Source: Phytophthora sp. 'mugwort' (taxonomy: Eukaryota > Oomycota > Peronosporomycetes > Peronosporales > Peronosporaceae). Taken from it: a DNA stretch of 64,000 nucleotides. The stretch covers positions 3,906,001 to 3,970,000 of the forward strand of contig JAUCEF010000017.1 of assembly GCA_033558025.1 (NCBI GenBank). Direction: 5' to 3'. Positions 11,643 to 21,139 of the stretch are shown here, in pieces; within the stretch, counting starts at the first letter, position 1, and each line of letters begins with the position of its first letter. The notes beneath the pieces are model-generated. The model was not told the origin of the DNA and searched no databases. It saw only the letters and a list, made by a program, of their open reading frames with translations. The translations under genes and the position numbers were made by a program.

Positions 11643-12489
11643 GCTTTAGGCTGCACCACTCTTGTTAATGGAGTTCTGTAACTAGAATCATCATTCCTTT
11701 CGTGAAACCTTCCGCATGCGTTCAAGCTCCAGATTCTCAGTTTGCACACTCCGCACTTTGTACCCTAAATGTTTGATTGACAGCTTTTGACGCCCGCACC
11801 CCCACCCCACCCCGAAATTTTCAGAGCTTCTTCGGGCGTAGCGCGACTTTGTATAAGGAAAGAACGACGGAGATGGGAAAACATATTATCAAGACGAAGG
11901 AAGATGAAAATTCCGCTGGACCGATAATCAAGCCGGAGAAGTAGCCCCAGTTGCACCAGTAGGAAAGAATGGAGGCAGGCAGGACTCCAATGTGATAGCA
12001 CGGATCACCAGTCGTTGCACGGTTCCACGGAGCTGGTGGTTTATTTGGATTTTCGTCGCAGCGAGCAGACAACGCGAGTCCGAGGCAACACCGCCCTCTG
12101 CAAAACAAAAAAACAAAACTTCGCAGGAGCCAAGCCTGTTAGCGAGTCGACCTTCCGGTCGGTACCTCGCGTGCACGACGCAGTGAGTAGTCCAATACAA
12201 AAGAAGGAGTGATATTGATTCTTGATATCTTCTTACTCCTCTCCCTCCTCCGCGCCTTTCGCGCGGTCCATTACAGCCTCATACCTACACAGCTGCGTAT
12301 CACTCCTCGTGCCAAACTCTTGGCGCACTCAGTACAGAGAGTGGCAGCTTATCCGACCCATTTGTCCGGAGGTTCACCCGTGACTCACAACCTCGTCTTT
12401 CAACACTCCTCCTCGTCGGCACTACTACTCGCCAACCGCATTTCAACAGATCGTCTTCTCGACTTCATTCATGCAGCCCGACTTGAGCT
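11643..12489. other. Non-coding stretch, perhaps containing the 3' LTR of the Copia relic
   Basis: Lies directly downstream (in minus-strand sense) of the Copia RNase H end, where a 3' LTR would be expected. Short frames of 60-95 codons on both strands show no family resemblance. I could not find a second copy of this sequence in the window, so LTR identity remains a guess. Confidence 0.35.
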
Positions 12490-13507
12490 CGCATCTCGAC
12501 AAGGCAACGCTTTCGTCAGGACCTCAGCCGGCATTCGCTCTGTTCCTCAGTACGCCGTTGCCAGCACGCCCTCCTTCGTGTAATTCACCGCGAACTTGAT
12601 TCTCGTGTTTTCATGCTTTGCTTTTGGCGATGCGCTTTCCCCATCCAGTTGCTTCAGCGCGGCCCGATTGTCCACCCTCAGCGGCAACCGCTCGACAAGT
12701 GCAATCCTTCTTTCAGCATTTTCGGACGCCCAACAACCCTGGTGCCATCATGACGCCGCGGTATACTCCGCCTCCATCGTGGAGGGCGACACGCCGCCTT
12801 GCTCTTGCATACCCAGCTCACAGGGCTCCCGTCAACAATCGCGATCCCGCCCGTACCAGACTTCCTGTCTTCATTATCTCCGGCGTAGTCGCCATCACTA
12901 TACTCAGCGGTTCGCCTCGGTCGGGTATGCCCTTAATGTACAGCCGCAGCCGCTTGGCCCAGCCAGATACCTCAGTATCCTTTTGGCCAGCGTCCAGTCT
13001 GGCACGTGGGAGCGTTCGTGCGTCGCGATGCCTTGTGTACCGGGAACGCTATATCGGATCGCGTGCAGCGTGCCACACATAGCAGACTCGCAAGCAGGGA
13101 TTGAAATCGTTTCACAGGTACCACACTCTCCGATCCCGAGACCGGCACCATTCCCTGCTCTGGGTCTTGCTGGCCGTTTTTTCGACTATCATCGCCCTCG
13201 CGCCGCGCAGGATTCAAACTGAACTCCCTCAACATTTCTTCGATCGTCAACTCTTGATGGAGATGATACCCGGTTGTGTCGTCGTATTACATGCGCATGC
13301 CGAGGAACTTGTGCGCAGTCTTTCACGGACAGATCAGCTAGTTCAGCAAAGAAACCTCCAACTCCGCTTTCCTTGATCGCCGTGATCAGTTAGTTGTCCA
13401 CATACACACCGACTACAACCATGTCGTCTCCATTGCGTCTGAAGCAGAGCTCTTAAATGAGTTGAGCACCACCCGTACCCGTGCGACTAATGGTGCGTGT
13501 GGGTAGC

Positions 13508-13830
13508 CTAATTGGTTTCAATACGGTGGCGGGTGGGCGAGGTCAACCCGATTAAGCCTGTATTAAATAGAGGTTTACAATTAACTGGTGTTGAGCTTCG
13601 AGTCTCACTATAACAAACATACAAGAGATTTGGCCTTGAGCGCTGAGGGAAACACGGTGAATTCGAATGGACTCTTCCGGCGAGACCGGCACCGTCTCTG
13701 AACAAGTTGATCGTGAAAACAAGAAGAGAATTGATGAAATCCGGGAATTGCCTGTGAAAACCTTGAAAGGTGACACTCGGCAGACAAAAGAAGTACCCGT
13801 TATTCGCCCTGAGGGAACATTGTAGCAAGT
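13508..13830 (+). repeat. Probable fragment of another LTR retrotransposon inserted in the Copia relic
   Basis: At 13571-13590 the sequence TGGTGTTGAGCTTCGAG follows AATTAAC and resembles a tRNA primer-binding site (Met-type begins TGGTATCAGAGC). Further on, ATG 13667 opens a 52-codon frame (MDSSGETGTVSEQVDREN..) ending at TAG 13825, which could be the start of a gag gene. This arrangement fits the end of a 5' LTR plus leader and gag start of a truncated element. Without a second LTR the call stays tentative. Confidence 0.35.
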
Positions 13831-13890
13831 AGGCTAAATGATGGACAACGTTCCAACATATTCGCGTCAAACGTACTGGCACCGAATTTA

Positions 13891-14101
13891 TTGCACACTC
13901 GACAGGGTTCGTGGTGTGCAGTGGATGCACGGGCGTGTACGCATATCTCCCTATTTTCATCTTTGGGTAAGCTGGCGCAGTCCATATTGTGTGTTCCTGC
14001 CTCTAGTGTCATATTGGAAAGCTATTTCTCAAGTGCAGGCGACACCTCGTTCAAGCGTAGAAGCTCTCTCAAGCCGTCCACACTTGATGATACCCTCGTA
14101 G
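13891..14101 (+). pseudogene. hAT transposase C-terminal dimerisation domain fragment
   Basis: The plus-strand frame contains SILCVPASSVILESYFSSAG followed by FKRRSSLKPSTLDDTLV. This is the hAT dimerisation motif pattern (vPassapsERxFSxaG ... R..L.p.t.d.LvfL). Only this end of the gene is present. It sits on the opposite strand to the Copia relic that surrounds it, so it is a separate insertion. Confidence 0.75.
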
Positions 14102-15429
14102 GGGGCTCAAACCTGATCTTCATCAATAAGCAAACGTGGTTAGCAAACATTAAATTACGTGCGTTTTTCTGCATAATATACTAATCACTTTCTATCTTAC
14201 ATTTATGACGAAGATTATTGATGCTCGGTGCTTTTTAGTCCAGCGTGGATGGGCGGGTAAGGTACCCGAACTCTCTGTGGGTAGACTGGCGTGCGGGGCT
14301 GCGAATCCGATTGAAAACTCAACAACGGGGTGGGTTGTCCATGAAGTTGCGTTTTGCGACCTCTGTCTGAAGTCCACGCATATGTCAGTCAAGCACTGCT
14401 CAAATCCGATATCTTTCAGCCCCCGGTGCAACAAATTACTCCACAATCTCCCGGTATGGTTTAGCGAACAGAGGGCTTTCTTGAGATCCAGCACTATTTC
14501 ATCGTCTTTCGCCTCACCCAGTCGTTACCGGACCTCATCAGAGATCACCACACCCTGCAAAATTCTCGTGTAGATACCGATGTCGGCCTCTTTCTCGGCC
14601 TTAACGTACGGTTTGGGACGTCGCCGTGCTTCGACAGCACGTCCCACCCCCTGGCCAGCACTAGGATAAGCTTCACGCTGTCGATCACAGCCGCGAATGT
14701 CACGTTGTAGTTTACACCGGAGCCCTGCTCATTTCCACAAGCTACCAACCTCGCCGTCAATCGTGCGATGACCCCTTCAACATATCGCTTGGTCTTGAAC
14801 ACCCATTTGGCGTGCAGAGTGCTCGCTCCGAGCCGGAGTCGCACCACCTCCCAGACTGCGTTGTTCTCTAGGTCCTCGATCTCTTCGGCAATGGCATTAA
14901 GCAAATCCACTTTCTGCGAGCTGCGCATAGCCTCCCAAAAATGCTTTGTGTCAAACTCTACCCCGTTGTTCACCACGTCTCACGCGAGCTCCTCCTCCCG
15001 GTTCGGAGACTCAGCTCCTCCGATTGCTTGGCGCCCTACGGAGCGCGTAACCGGCCGTTCCTTCGTCCACCTGTTTTCTTCCATTCCGTTCGCCGTCTCG
15101 CACGACTCGTCGTACCTCCAGCGTTCGCAGCTCATGGAGTCTGCGCATCCATGCGACTCATCGCGTTCTCAACCCGAGCGGCTACTCAGTCTGATGACTC
15201 GTCGCGGCTTCGGTTACAGCAGCTCTCGCAGTAGTCTGCTCAGCTTCCTGACTCGTCGCGCTCTCACTACCAGCCGTTCGCGCAGATGAATTTGCCGAGC
15301 CCCGAAGCTCCTCCTCGGCCTCGGCCGAGTCTCGTTCAAGTACAATCTCTGGACGTGCTCATTCTGGTCCTTTTCCAGGGTCTCAATGTCAGGCTCAGTA
15401 CGCTTGTAATAGAATCGATGTGGTCGTCA

Positions 15430-16152
15430 GCGGTGGGACCACCGATCAGTGGTGAGATGGACGAGAAAGCTTTTGTACCTCTTCACCGCTCTCGTACACG
15501 GCACAGAGGCAAAGGAAGTGCAGTGATCCACTCGACCATCCATCGAAGAGTAGACCAAACCGTTCTCCCATATCTCGTCCTAGACGCTCGCCAAGTCCAT
15601 TCGTCGCCCATTTCATGAACTTGAGCGTCTTGGACAATACGGGGTCCAGGCGCGTCATTTAGCGAGTCAGAGGGTCGTCCACTTCGACGAGAGCGCGGTT
15701 CCGCATCGTTACCAAGCGCATCCACAGGTAGAGCTGCCGCATTCGCGCATCCAGCAAGCCGTAGCGCTTGAGTGGGCCGGGAGTCCGAGCTTGGTAGTCG
15801 TCGTAGGTGACCTTGAAGTCAGGATGCCTGTCGCGAAGGTGCCCGACGAGGTTTGAGTAGCCGGTGCTCGCAGCCTGCTGGCGCTTGACAGAGCAAATAT
15901 TGCACTCGAACTTGTCATCCCCAACGGATTCGTAGGGAAGGAGATGATGCTGCGGTTGATGGAGCGCATGGCGGCGGGTAGAAGAGGGTGGGTGTGAGGG
16001 AGGCCTAACTTGCGAAAGCGTTGGAAACCCAGAATCAACGCCCTGCAAAGTGCTATTTGCTGTTTCTGTTTCCAAGGTTGACGACAGCCACCGATTTGAT
16101 GTGAAGCATGCTGCGAGAAATGCGGCTCGTCTTCGACACCTGAAATGGTCAA
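15430..16152 (-). pseudogene. hAT-type transposase N-terminal fragment with BED zinc finger
   Basis: Minus-strand frames give DDKFECNICSVKRQQ and then HLRDRHPDF, a C-x2-C ... H-x3-H BED-type finger found at the N-terminus of hAT transposases. Downstream, after a frame change, GERFGLLFDGWSSGSLHFL matches the block that follows in these proteins (FgLifDGWt.gt.H). The catalytic DDE part and the C-terminal domain are missing, because Copia sequence starts at about 15300. It is on the other strand from the hAT fragment at 13.9 kb, so they are not halves of one gene. Confidence 0.75.
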
Positions 16153-16260
16153 TATCGTTATTGTTGTGAAGTACGGGTATTTTATTAAAACTTCAGACTT
16201 CTACACCGTCAATGATTATATTGTATTCAGTAAATTCCTATTGTTTTTTCTATCCCTACA

Positions 16261-16640
16261 TCTGTGCGTGCTAGGATAAGTCGACCACCGTTGCTGTGAA
16301 TTTGTTGCGTGTATGGTTAGTGGAAGCTGGTGGTTGTGAGAAACGGACAGGGCTGGCGAATAGCGGGAAGAATAAACAATGAGCAGTTCAATCCGAAGTA
16401 GTGGTAGATTGAAGTTCCCTAGTGCGGCCCTTGAGTACCTAAGGAAAAGGAGTACCTGCAGCCCAGTGAGGACGTCGATGTCGACAGCCCGCGTGACACG
16501 GGGTACGTATCAAAAGCGAGGCTTGATTAGCCCTCTGTTCACCCCCTTGGTGAACCTCGACGCCAGCCCGACCACATCTGTTCGTACTAGGATAAGTCGG
16601 CCACCATTTCTGGGCATGTTTTGCGTGTATCGTTAGTGGC
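16261..16640 (+). repeat. Imperfect direct repeat, about 63-bp copies at 16261-16324 and 16577-16640
   Basis: Both copies share CTAGGATAAGTCG and GCGTGTAT followed by GTTAGTGG, with the same spacing and scattered differences. The spacing between copies is about 316 bp. The copies may be termini of a small non-autonomous element or a degraded LTR pair. Confidence 0.6.
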
Positions 16641-16679
16641 GCGGCCACCGAACACGGTCTTTGGCCAGAGGACAGGATT

Positions 16680-17142
16680 GACTTTCACGAGGTTGTCTGC
16701 GTCTCGGGCACACAGCCCCGGAGGTGCCCAGCCTCCCCACACTCGTGACATCGTCGTGCTTCTCTCCTTCGTCGCTCGGTGACGGCACCCACCACCTTTT
16801 TCCCGAGGTTATTGTGGCACCCAGGCTCTACCTCCCACGATTGCGCGAAGTGGACCAACTCTTCCACCTGCTGTAAATAGTCAGTTCTAGTGCACCCACC
16901 TTCGCCATCACCACAGAGTCTTCAGCTCCTCGGACGCGTACTGTCAACACCAGGTAGTCTGCGCCTCCTCCACACGCCCCGGACACGGCGACCAGGTACA
17001 TGTAGTGTTCCGGCCAGGTTCTCTTTGCGTCCTTCGGCGCCGTAATCAGCTTCGTCGCCTGCACCAGGGTGATGCTTATCTTAAACGCCTTGGGTATGCG
17101 TTCCACCACGAACTGCAACGTATGAAGCTGCGGCCACCACAC
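16680..17142 (-). pseudogene. Copia gag relic with damaged CCHC zinc knuckle
   Basis: Minus-strand blocks RIPKAFKISITLVQATKLI, YLVLTV and VMAKVGA, then EELVHFAQSWEVE and CHECGEAGHLRGC, read in the order of a Copia gag: capsid region, then zinc knuckle. The knuckle should be C-x2-C-x4-H-x4-C but has only three residues between His and the last Cys, so it has lost one codon. At least one frameshift separates the two parts. It could belong to the same element as the pol relic at 12.5-15.0 kb, with the hAT fragment inserted between. Confidence 0.7.
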
Positions 17143-17202
17143 TTGGGATGCTTACCAACCGTTAAGCGGGAGAAGACGATAGCATCGCCACACGCGCCTG
17201 GC

Positions 17203-17916
17203 TAGCCCGCGTAAGCATGCAGAATGCGTTGGTCTTCGTCACAGAAAATCTGAACGTTCAGCCCATAACGTTTCTTGCGCATGAAGTAGAGATGATAATC
17301 TAGTGGAGTTTGTGAGAGAAGTTTACGTAGATCCCGTCCACAAATCCAGCAACGCCACCAAGGCCATATCGCTCACGAGTGAAAAGCCGACGAAATCCCC
17401 GCTTCGTAGCTGACGGCCACACTACAAACCGCGAATATTGCCGGAGTAATGATTTGCGAACGCGATGAACAGAATCTGATACCGTGCCAGCTCGAAGTCC
17501 ATACGAGCGAGCAAGTCTCCCACAGGAATTCTCATTCCAAACGTAACACACCATTCTAGTGTCAAGGCTAGTTGGATTGAAACATCGGTTTCCGGGTTGT
17601 CACTGTCGTTGTAGAAAACTAGATCATCCACAATCCCGCCGAGTAGATAGTCGAACATCACTTGATCTAACCGAACCGGTTGACAGAATTCTTTTGTGGT
17701 TTGGTCGAAAAGATTGTATCTGTGAACAGTAGACCGAATTTCTTTTTTCTGCGTGGCTCCATTGATTCTCGCCTGCATTAACCCAGTATAAAAATCAGCT
17801 AGCTCTGAGATGTCACATTCTTCTTCACCCCACGTTTTGTCTCCTGCACCCAGCTCTTCGCCATCCGATTCGCCCCAGCTATTACTATCACTATCTTCAA
17901 GCTCTTCTAGCAACAC
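17203..17916 (-). pseudogene. PIF/Harbinger transposase (DDE nuclease) relic
   Basis: The N-terminal part is acidic (EELEDSDSNSWGESDGEELG). It is followed by RLDQVMFDYLLGGIVDD and LALTLEWCVTFG. A frameshift near 17430-17550 leads to GRLARSYGLRAGTVSDSVHR, a winged-helix-like block, and YGLGGVAGFVDGIYVNFSHK, which contains the first catalytic Asp (FVDG). After a stop it goes on with YFMRKKRYGLNVQIFCDEDQ, which carries the second Asp. The C-terminal Glu region is missing. These blocks in this order are those of the HARBI1-type nuclease. The element is inactive; I did not find its terminal inverted repeats. Confidence 0.82.
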
Positions 17917-18689
17917 AGCTTGGGATAGCGCGCTGGATATGGCGCTTGTGGTGTAGCGGAATCGGTCAAAATATGATTAAGACCCGATCCGCTTACCAAC
18001 TGCGCCCAGACACCGACTAACGGAAGGGGCTCCCCGATGATCCGTGAATCAGCTGAACTTGGTCTCACCTTGTGTACCCGTCGGTAGGCTGGATCTGCTC
18101 TCTTGGGACTCCGAAGGATGCAGTGATGTAAGGTCTTGAACGTCCTGGCGGGACGCGGGGACGTGGAGCAGCGCGGAAGTCTTCGTTCTGCTGCCGTTAT
18201 TGGTTCCGATCTGAGGTAGGCGACCTTCGATCGGTGGCCTGGACTTGATCCGAGGCCGAGGTTGCCGTGTGGCGTTGTTCCTTTCCTTGAGTTGCTTGCA
18301 GCTTCCTTTAGCGGGATCTTGCGAGTTGAGAGTCGAGACGATCGTCGGCCAAGCACTGAATGCCGATCGATCGGGGTATGCGTTTGAGCAGAAGTTCGCT
18401 AGCGTGGGGGAGCGTCGGCCAAAAATACGATCCTATCCTTTTACCGCGACGCTTGATCTCCTACCTTGGGCTAGTTGGTATTTGGGGGGGGGCAATGTAG
18501 ATCCCTTCCAGCGGCACTTAAAAACACCTAAGTAGTCCAATGTAAATTCGAGTCTGATTATTGTTTATCCTTTTCTGGTCCTATCCTCCCATCCTGAACT
18601 CTACCTCGTACCACCTGAATCTCCTGAATCTTCCCCTTCTTCAACCACTCAACATGTACCATCTTCATACTTGCCAATCCCCGAGGATG
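17917..18689. other. Non-coding stretch, possibly LTR-like
   Basis: No family was recognised. A 149-codon minus-strand frame at 17907-18356 is rich in R, S and P and looks like composition rather than protein. GATC is already more frequent here than expected. AGTAGTCCAAT at 18533 also occurs at 12189, which could mark related LTR ends. I see no intact gene. Confidence 0.35.
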
Positions 18690-19310
18690 ATCGCTGATCG
18701 AATCCCGATCCGCCAGATCGTGGATGTCAGAACACGTATTCCGATCTGCCTGTTGTTAGAAACATGTATGCCGATCTGACAGATCGAGGGTGTTGAAACC
18801 TGTATGCCGATCGACCCGATCTGCTCGATCTTGTCCGCAAGGTCGATCCGATCTGCCCGATCTCGGACGGCGGGGTGTAAGCCGATCTGTGGACGCCGGA
18901 TCGGCCCGATCTTCCAGATCCCGTTATCGATCGGCTCGATCTCGACTGCAAGATCAATCCGATCTGCCCGATCCCGGACGACCGATCTGCGCGCGCCGAA
19001 TCCATGCGATCTTCCGCTCTTTGAACGCCCGATCAGCTCGATTTACTTACCTTCAACGTCGGATCGGTTCAGTCTGCCGGATCCCACAATCTATCAGTCC
19101 GATCTCGAATGTCCGATCGACTTGACTTGTCTGATCGCGGTCGACCGAGTATAACTCAACCCGCGGACGCCAGGTCAGCACGATCTGGGTCCGACCGAGG
19201 TCAAACTTGGAGTTAGATCCGGTTAGATCGATTCCGTCGCCGCTTGCCACTCCTGATCTCTTGCATTCCCGATCAGGCTTCGAATATCCATCCGATCCCC
19301 GATTGTCGGG
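18690..19310. repeat. GATC-dense degenerate tandem repeat array
   Basis: I count about 36 GATC tetramers in about 620 bp, where about 2 or 3 would be expected by chance. They sit in phrases such as CCGATCTGCCCGATC. A larger unit of about 115-118 bp is visible: GATCTGCTCGATCTTGTCCG at about 18819 and GATCGGCTCGATCTCGACTG at about 18929 start two units that align with each other over about 100 bp, and a third, more diverged unit follows near 19030. Both strands have open frames rich in R, S, I and D, a by-product of the repeat. No gene is called here. Confidence 0.8.
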
Positions 19311-20334
19311 TGGTCACAGTATGACAGATCTGTGTTGGGTGGTTGCCCGACCCTGGTTTCCTTTCCTGCCGTCGGAGCATCCCCTCACACCCCGGATTAA
19401 GTCGAAACGTCGCCACGCCTTTACCTCGTATCTCGATCCGGCTCGATCGCCCCCTCTCTTTCACAGCTGGGGCCGTCTTTCTCACCGATTTGGCCAGTTT
19501 TTGAGGATCTGATATTCTTGGTCGACGCTTCTCCACACGCTGACGATTTTGCTTTTCTCTGAGGCAGGCAAAATCTCACATGCGCTCTGTAGCCAGCACG
19601 AGTCTCAAGTCGTTGTGGACAGGAACGTTACTAGTGCCGAATATAGCTAAGTATGTTCTGAGCTCGTACCTTAAAGCACCCAGCCAGAATGCAGCACATC
19701 GATGGCTTGCACGGGGCACTGTCCCCTGGGCAGTACGTTGCTAGCGGGTCGCGTTGTCCGCCTAGCTAAATAGGAACTTTAATACAGTAATATGTCTTGC
19801 ATAGAGACTAGAAGATAATAAGGCTTCTAGGGCAAAACCTAACAAAATCATTAAATAAACCTAAAACGTTATGGAGGTTATGAATTGTTGTGACTTCTTT
19901 ATTGAGGCAGATTAGGTACTGTAGTGTAGCAGTGCTAGCAGCGGGTGTATAAACGTCCGATAAAAACACGTCATGATTCCTATAATGACCATATAAACGT
20001 TTGTCGCCGTTCTTACTGAATGTTTATACGTTCGTTCAGGCGGCACGGTGAACTACAGCGCAGCCAGTGGGTACCTAGAGACCCAAATAGTAGTCTATTG
20101 GGTTCATAGTATATTAAAACTAAGTTTACCTTTTTACGGTAATTACTTTGCTGGACACATAAAATCTGTTAATACGCACAGTATAAAACGTATAAACAGT
20201 ATAAACATTTAGACGTTTCTAATTGTACTGTCATTACCAGCACTGGTTCCAGAGCCTGAGGTCCAGGATGTAGGTGGAAGCTGCTCGTTCTCAAAAATCA
20301 GCCACGTCTGTCAATCAGACAAGCGTTCAACCGT
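19311..20334. other. Gene-free stretch with recurring TATAAACGT-like motifs
   Basis: TATAAACGT or close variants occur at about 19949, 19992, 20023 (inverted), 20188 and 20203, among AT-rich sequence. This could be the remains of inverted-repeat termini of a small element, but no full pair of arms can be drawn. No coding sequence was recognised. Confidence 0.4.
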
Positions 20335-20760
20335 CTATCCACGAGAAAATATGAAAAGCACAGTCCAATCCGTGAAAACACCACAGATCTGTGGACAGCA
20401 CCATGTACACGAGCAGGCGAAATTACCGTGCTGATTTATGTCCGAGCCGTCGCGGTGCGCCGTGCACCACAAACCAGCTGCTAGCCAGCAGTAGACACGC
20501 AATAATGTGGCCCACACAGACGGTGTGACCCACACTCGTGGTTCGCCATTCGGAAAGCACGCACACAGCACGCAGAGCAGAGCAAAGGGGCGGAATGTCT
20601 ACTCGCGGCGGTAACGCATTCTGAACGCGACCGGTCGCGCTAGGAGGTATGTCAGTGACCAGCGGACAGTACGAGCTCGGACCGCGTACCATACGCGCTT
20701 CCAGAACCGTAAGAACGGCGGCGTCAGAACCCGAAAGGGCGGCCGGCAGGCTGCCCTTTG

Positions 20761-20965
20761 CAGCTGCAGATGAATGATATCGCACGGAGCGAGCTGCGCC
20801 GGACGGAAGGCGCGGTGGGTAATAATTTGTGCGGGACGAAGGAGGGCAGCAGTAGAGGCCAGCAGCTGAGAGCAGCTGCAGATGAATGATATCGCGCGGG
20901 GCGAGCTGCGCCAGAAAGAAGGCGCGGTGGAGGGCAGTTCGTGCGGGACGAAGGGGCGGTGGTGA
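20761..20965 (+). repeat. Tandem duplication, about 90-bp units spaced 112 bp
   Basis: CAGCTGCAGATGAATGATAT starts at 20761 and again at 20873. The two units stay similar through GCGAGCTGCGCC, AAGGCGCGGTGG and GTGCGGGACGAAG. It lies just beyond the 3' end of the MULE coding region and may belong to its terminal sequence. Confidence 0.75.
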
Positions 20966-21139
20966 GTGGGTGGGAGGGTGGGCCCTGCCGTCTGCATCCG
21001 TACAATGACAATGACAAGTGCACTGCGGCAATTCTTCACTAGGTTCGTGAATTGTTAGTTTTCATGCTGATGGTATCTTCTAGTTCTGTTCACTTATGAC
21101 TCTATCTTGTCGTTGCTACCTTATAGTACTACAAGTTGA

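Larger units (their letters stand above)
12490..14976 (-). pseudogene. Copia retrotransposon pol relic (reverse transcriptase and RNase H), interrupted by other insertions
   Basis: Minus-strand blocks appear in the order expected of Copia pol. RT start at 14976-14545 (AIAEEIEDLENNAVWEVV, HAKWVFKTKRYVEG, ARLVACGNEQGSGVNYN). RT middle at 14494-14192 (LDLKKALCSLNHTGRLW, IGFEQCLTDICVDF). The catalytic region near 13400 reads VVVGVYVDN followed by a stop, so the YVDD box is damaged. RT end and RNase H start at 13250-12972 (FQSLLASLLCVARCTRSDIA), then YAGDNEDRKSGTGG near 12890 and VLTKALP near 12510. Several frameshifts and stops separate these blocks. About 680 bp of unrelated sequence (13508-14190) sits inside. 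The element is dead. Confidence 0.85.

Noticed and set aside
13891..16152. Two hAT pieces as halves of one split transposon
   Set aside because: The C-terminal piece is on the plus strand and the N-terminal piece on the minus strand, and Copia sequence separates them. An inversion could explain it, but there is no evidence for one.
18727..19250. Several frames of 65-116 codons on both strands in the GATC array
   Set aside because: They are rich in R, S, I and D because of the repeat, exist in several frames at once, and resemble no protein.
20423..21039. Pro/Arg-rich minus-strand frames near 20.4-21.0 kb
   Set aside because: They overlap in three frames across a GC-rich tandem duplication; composition explains them.
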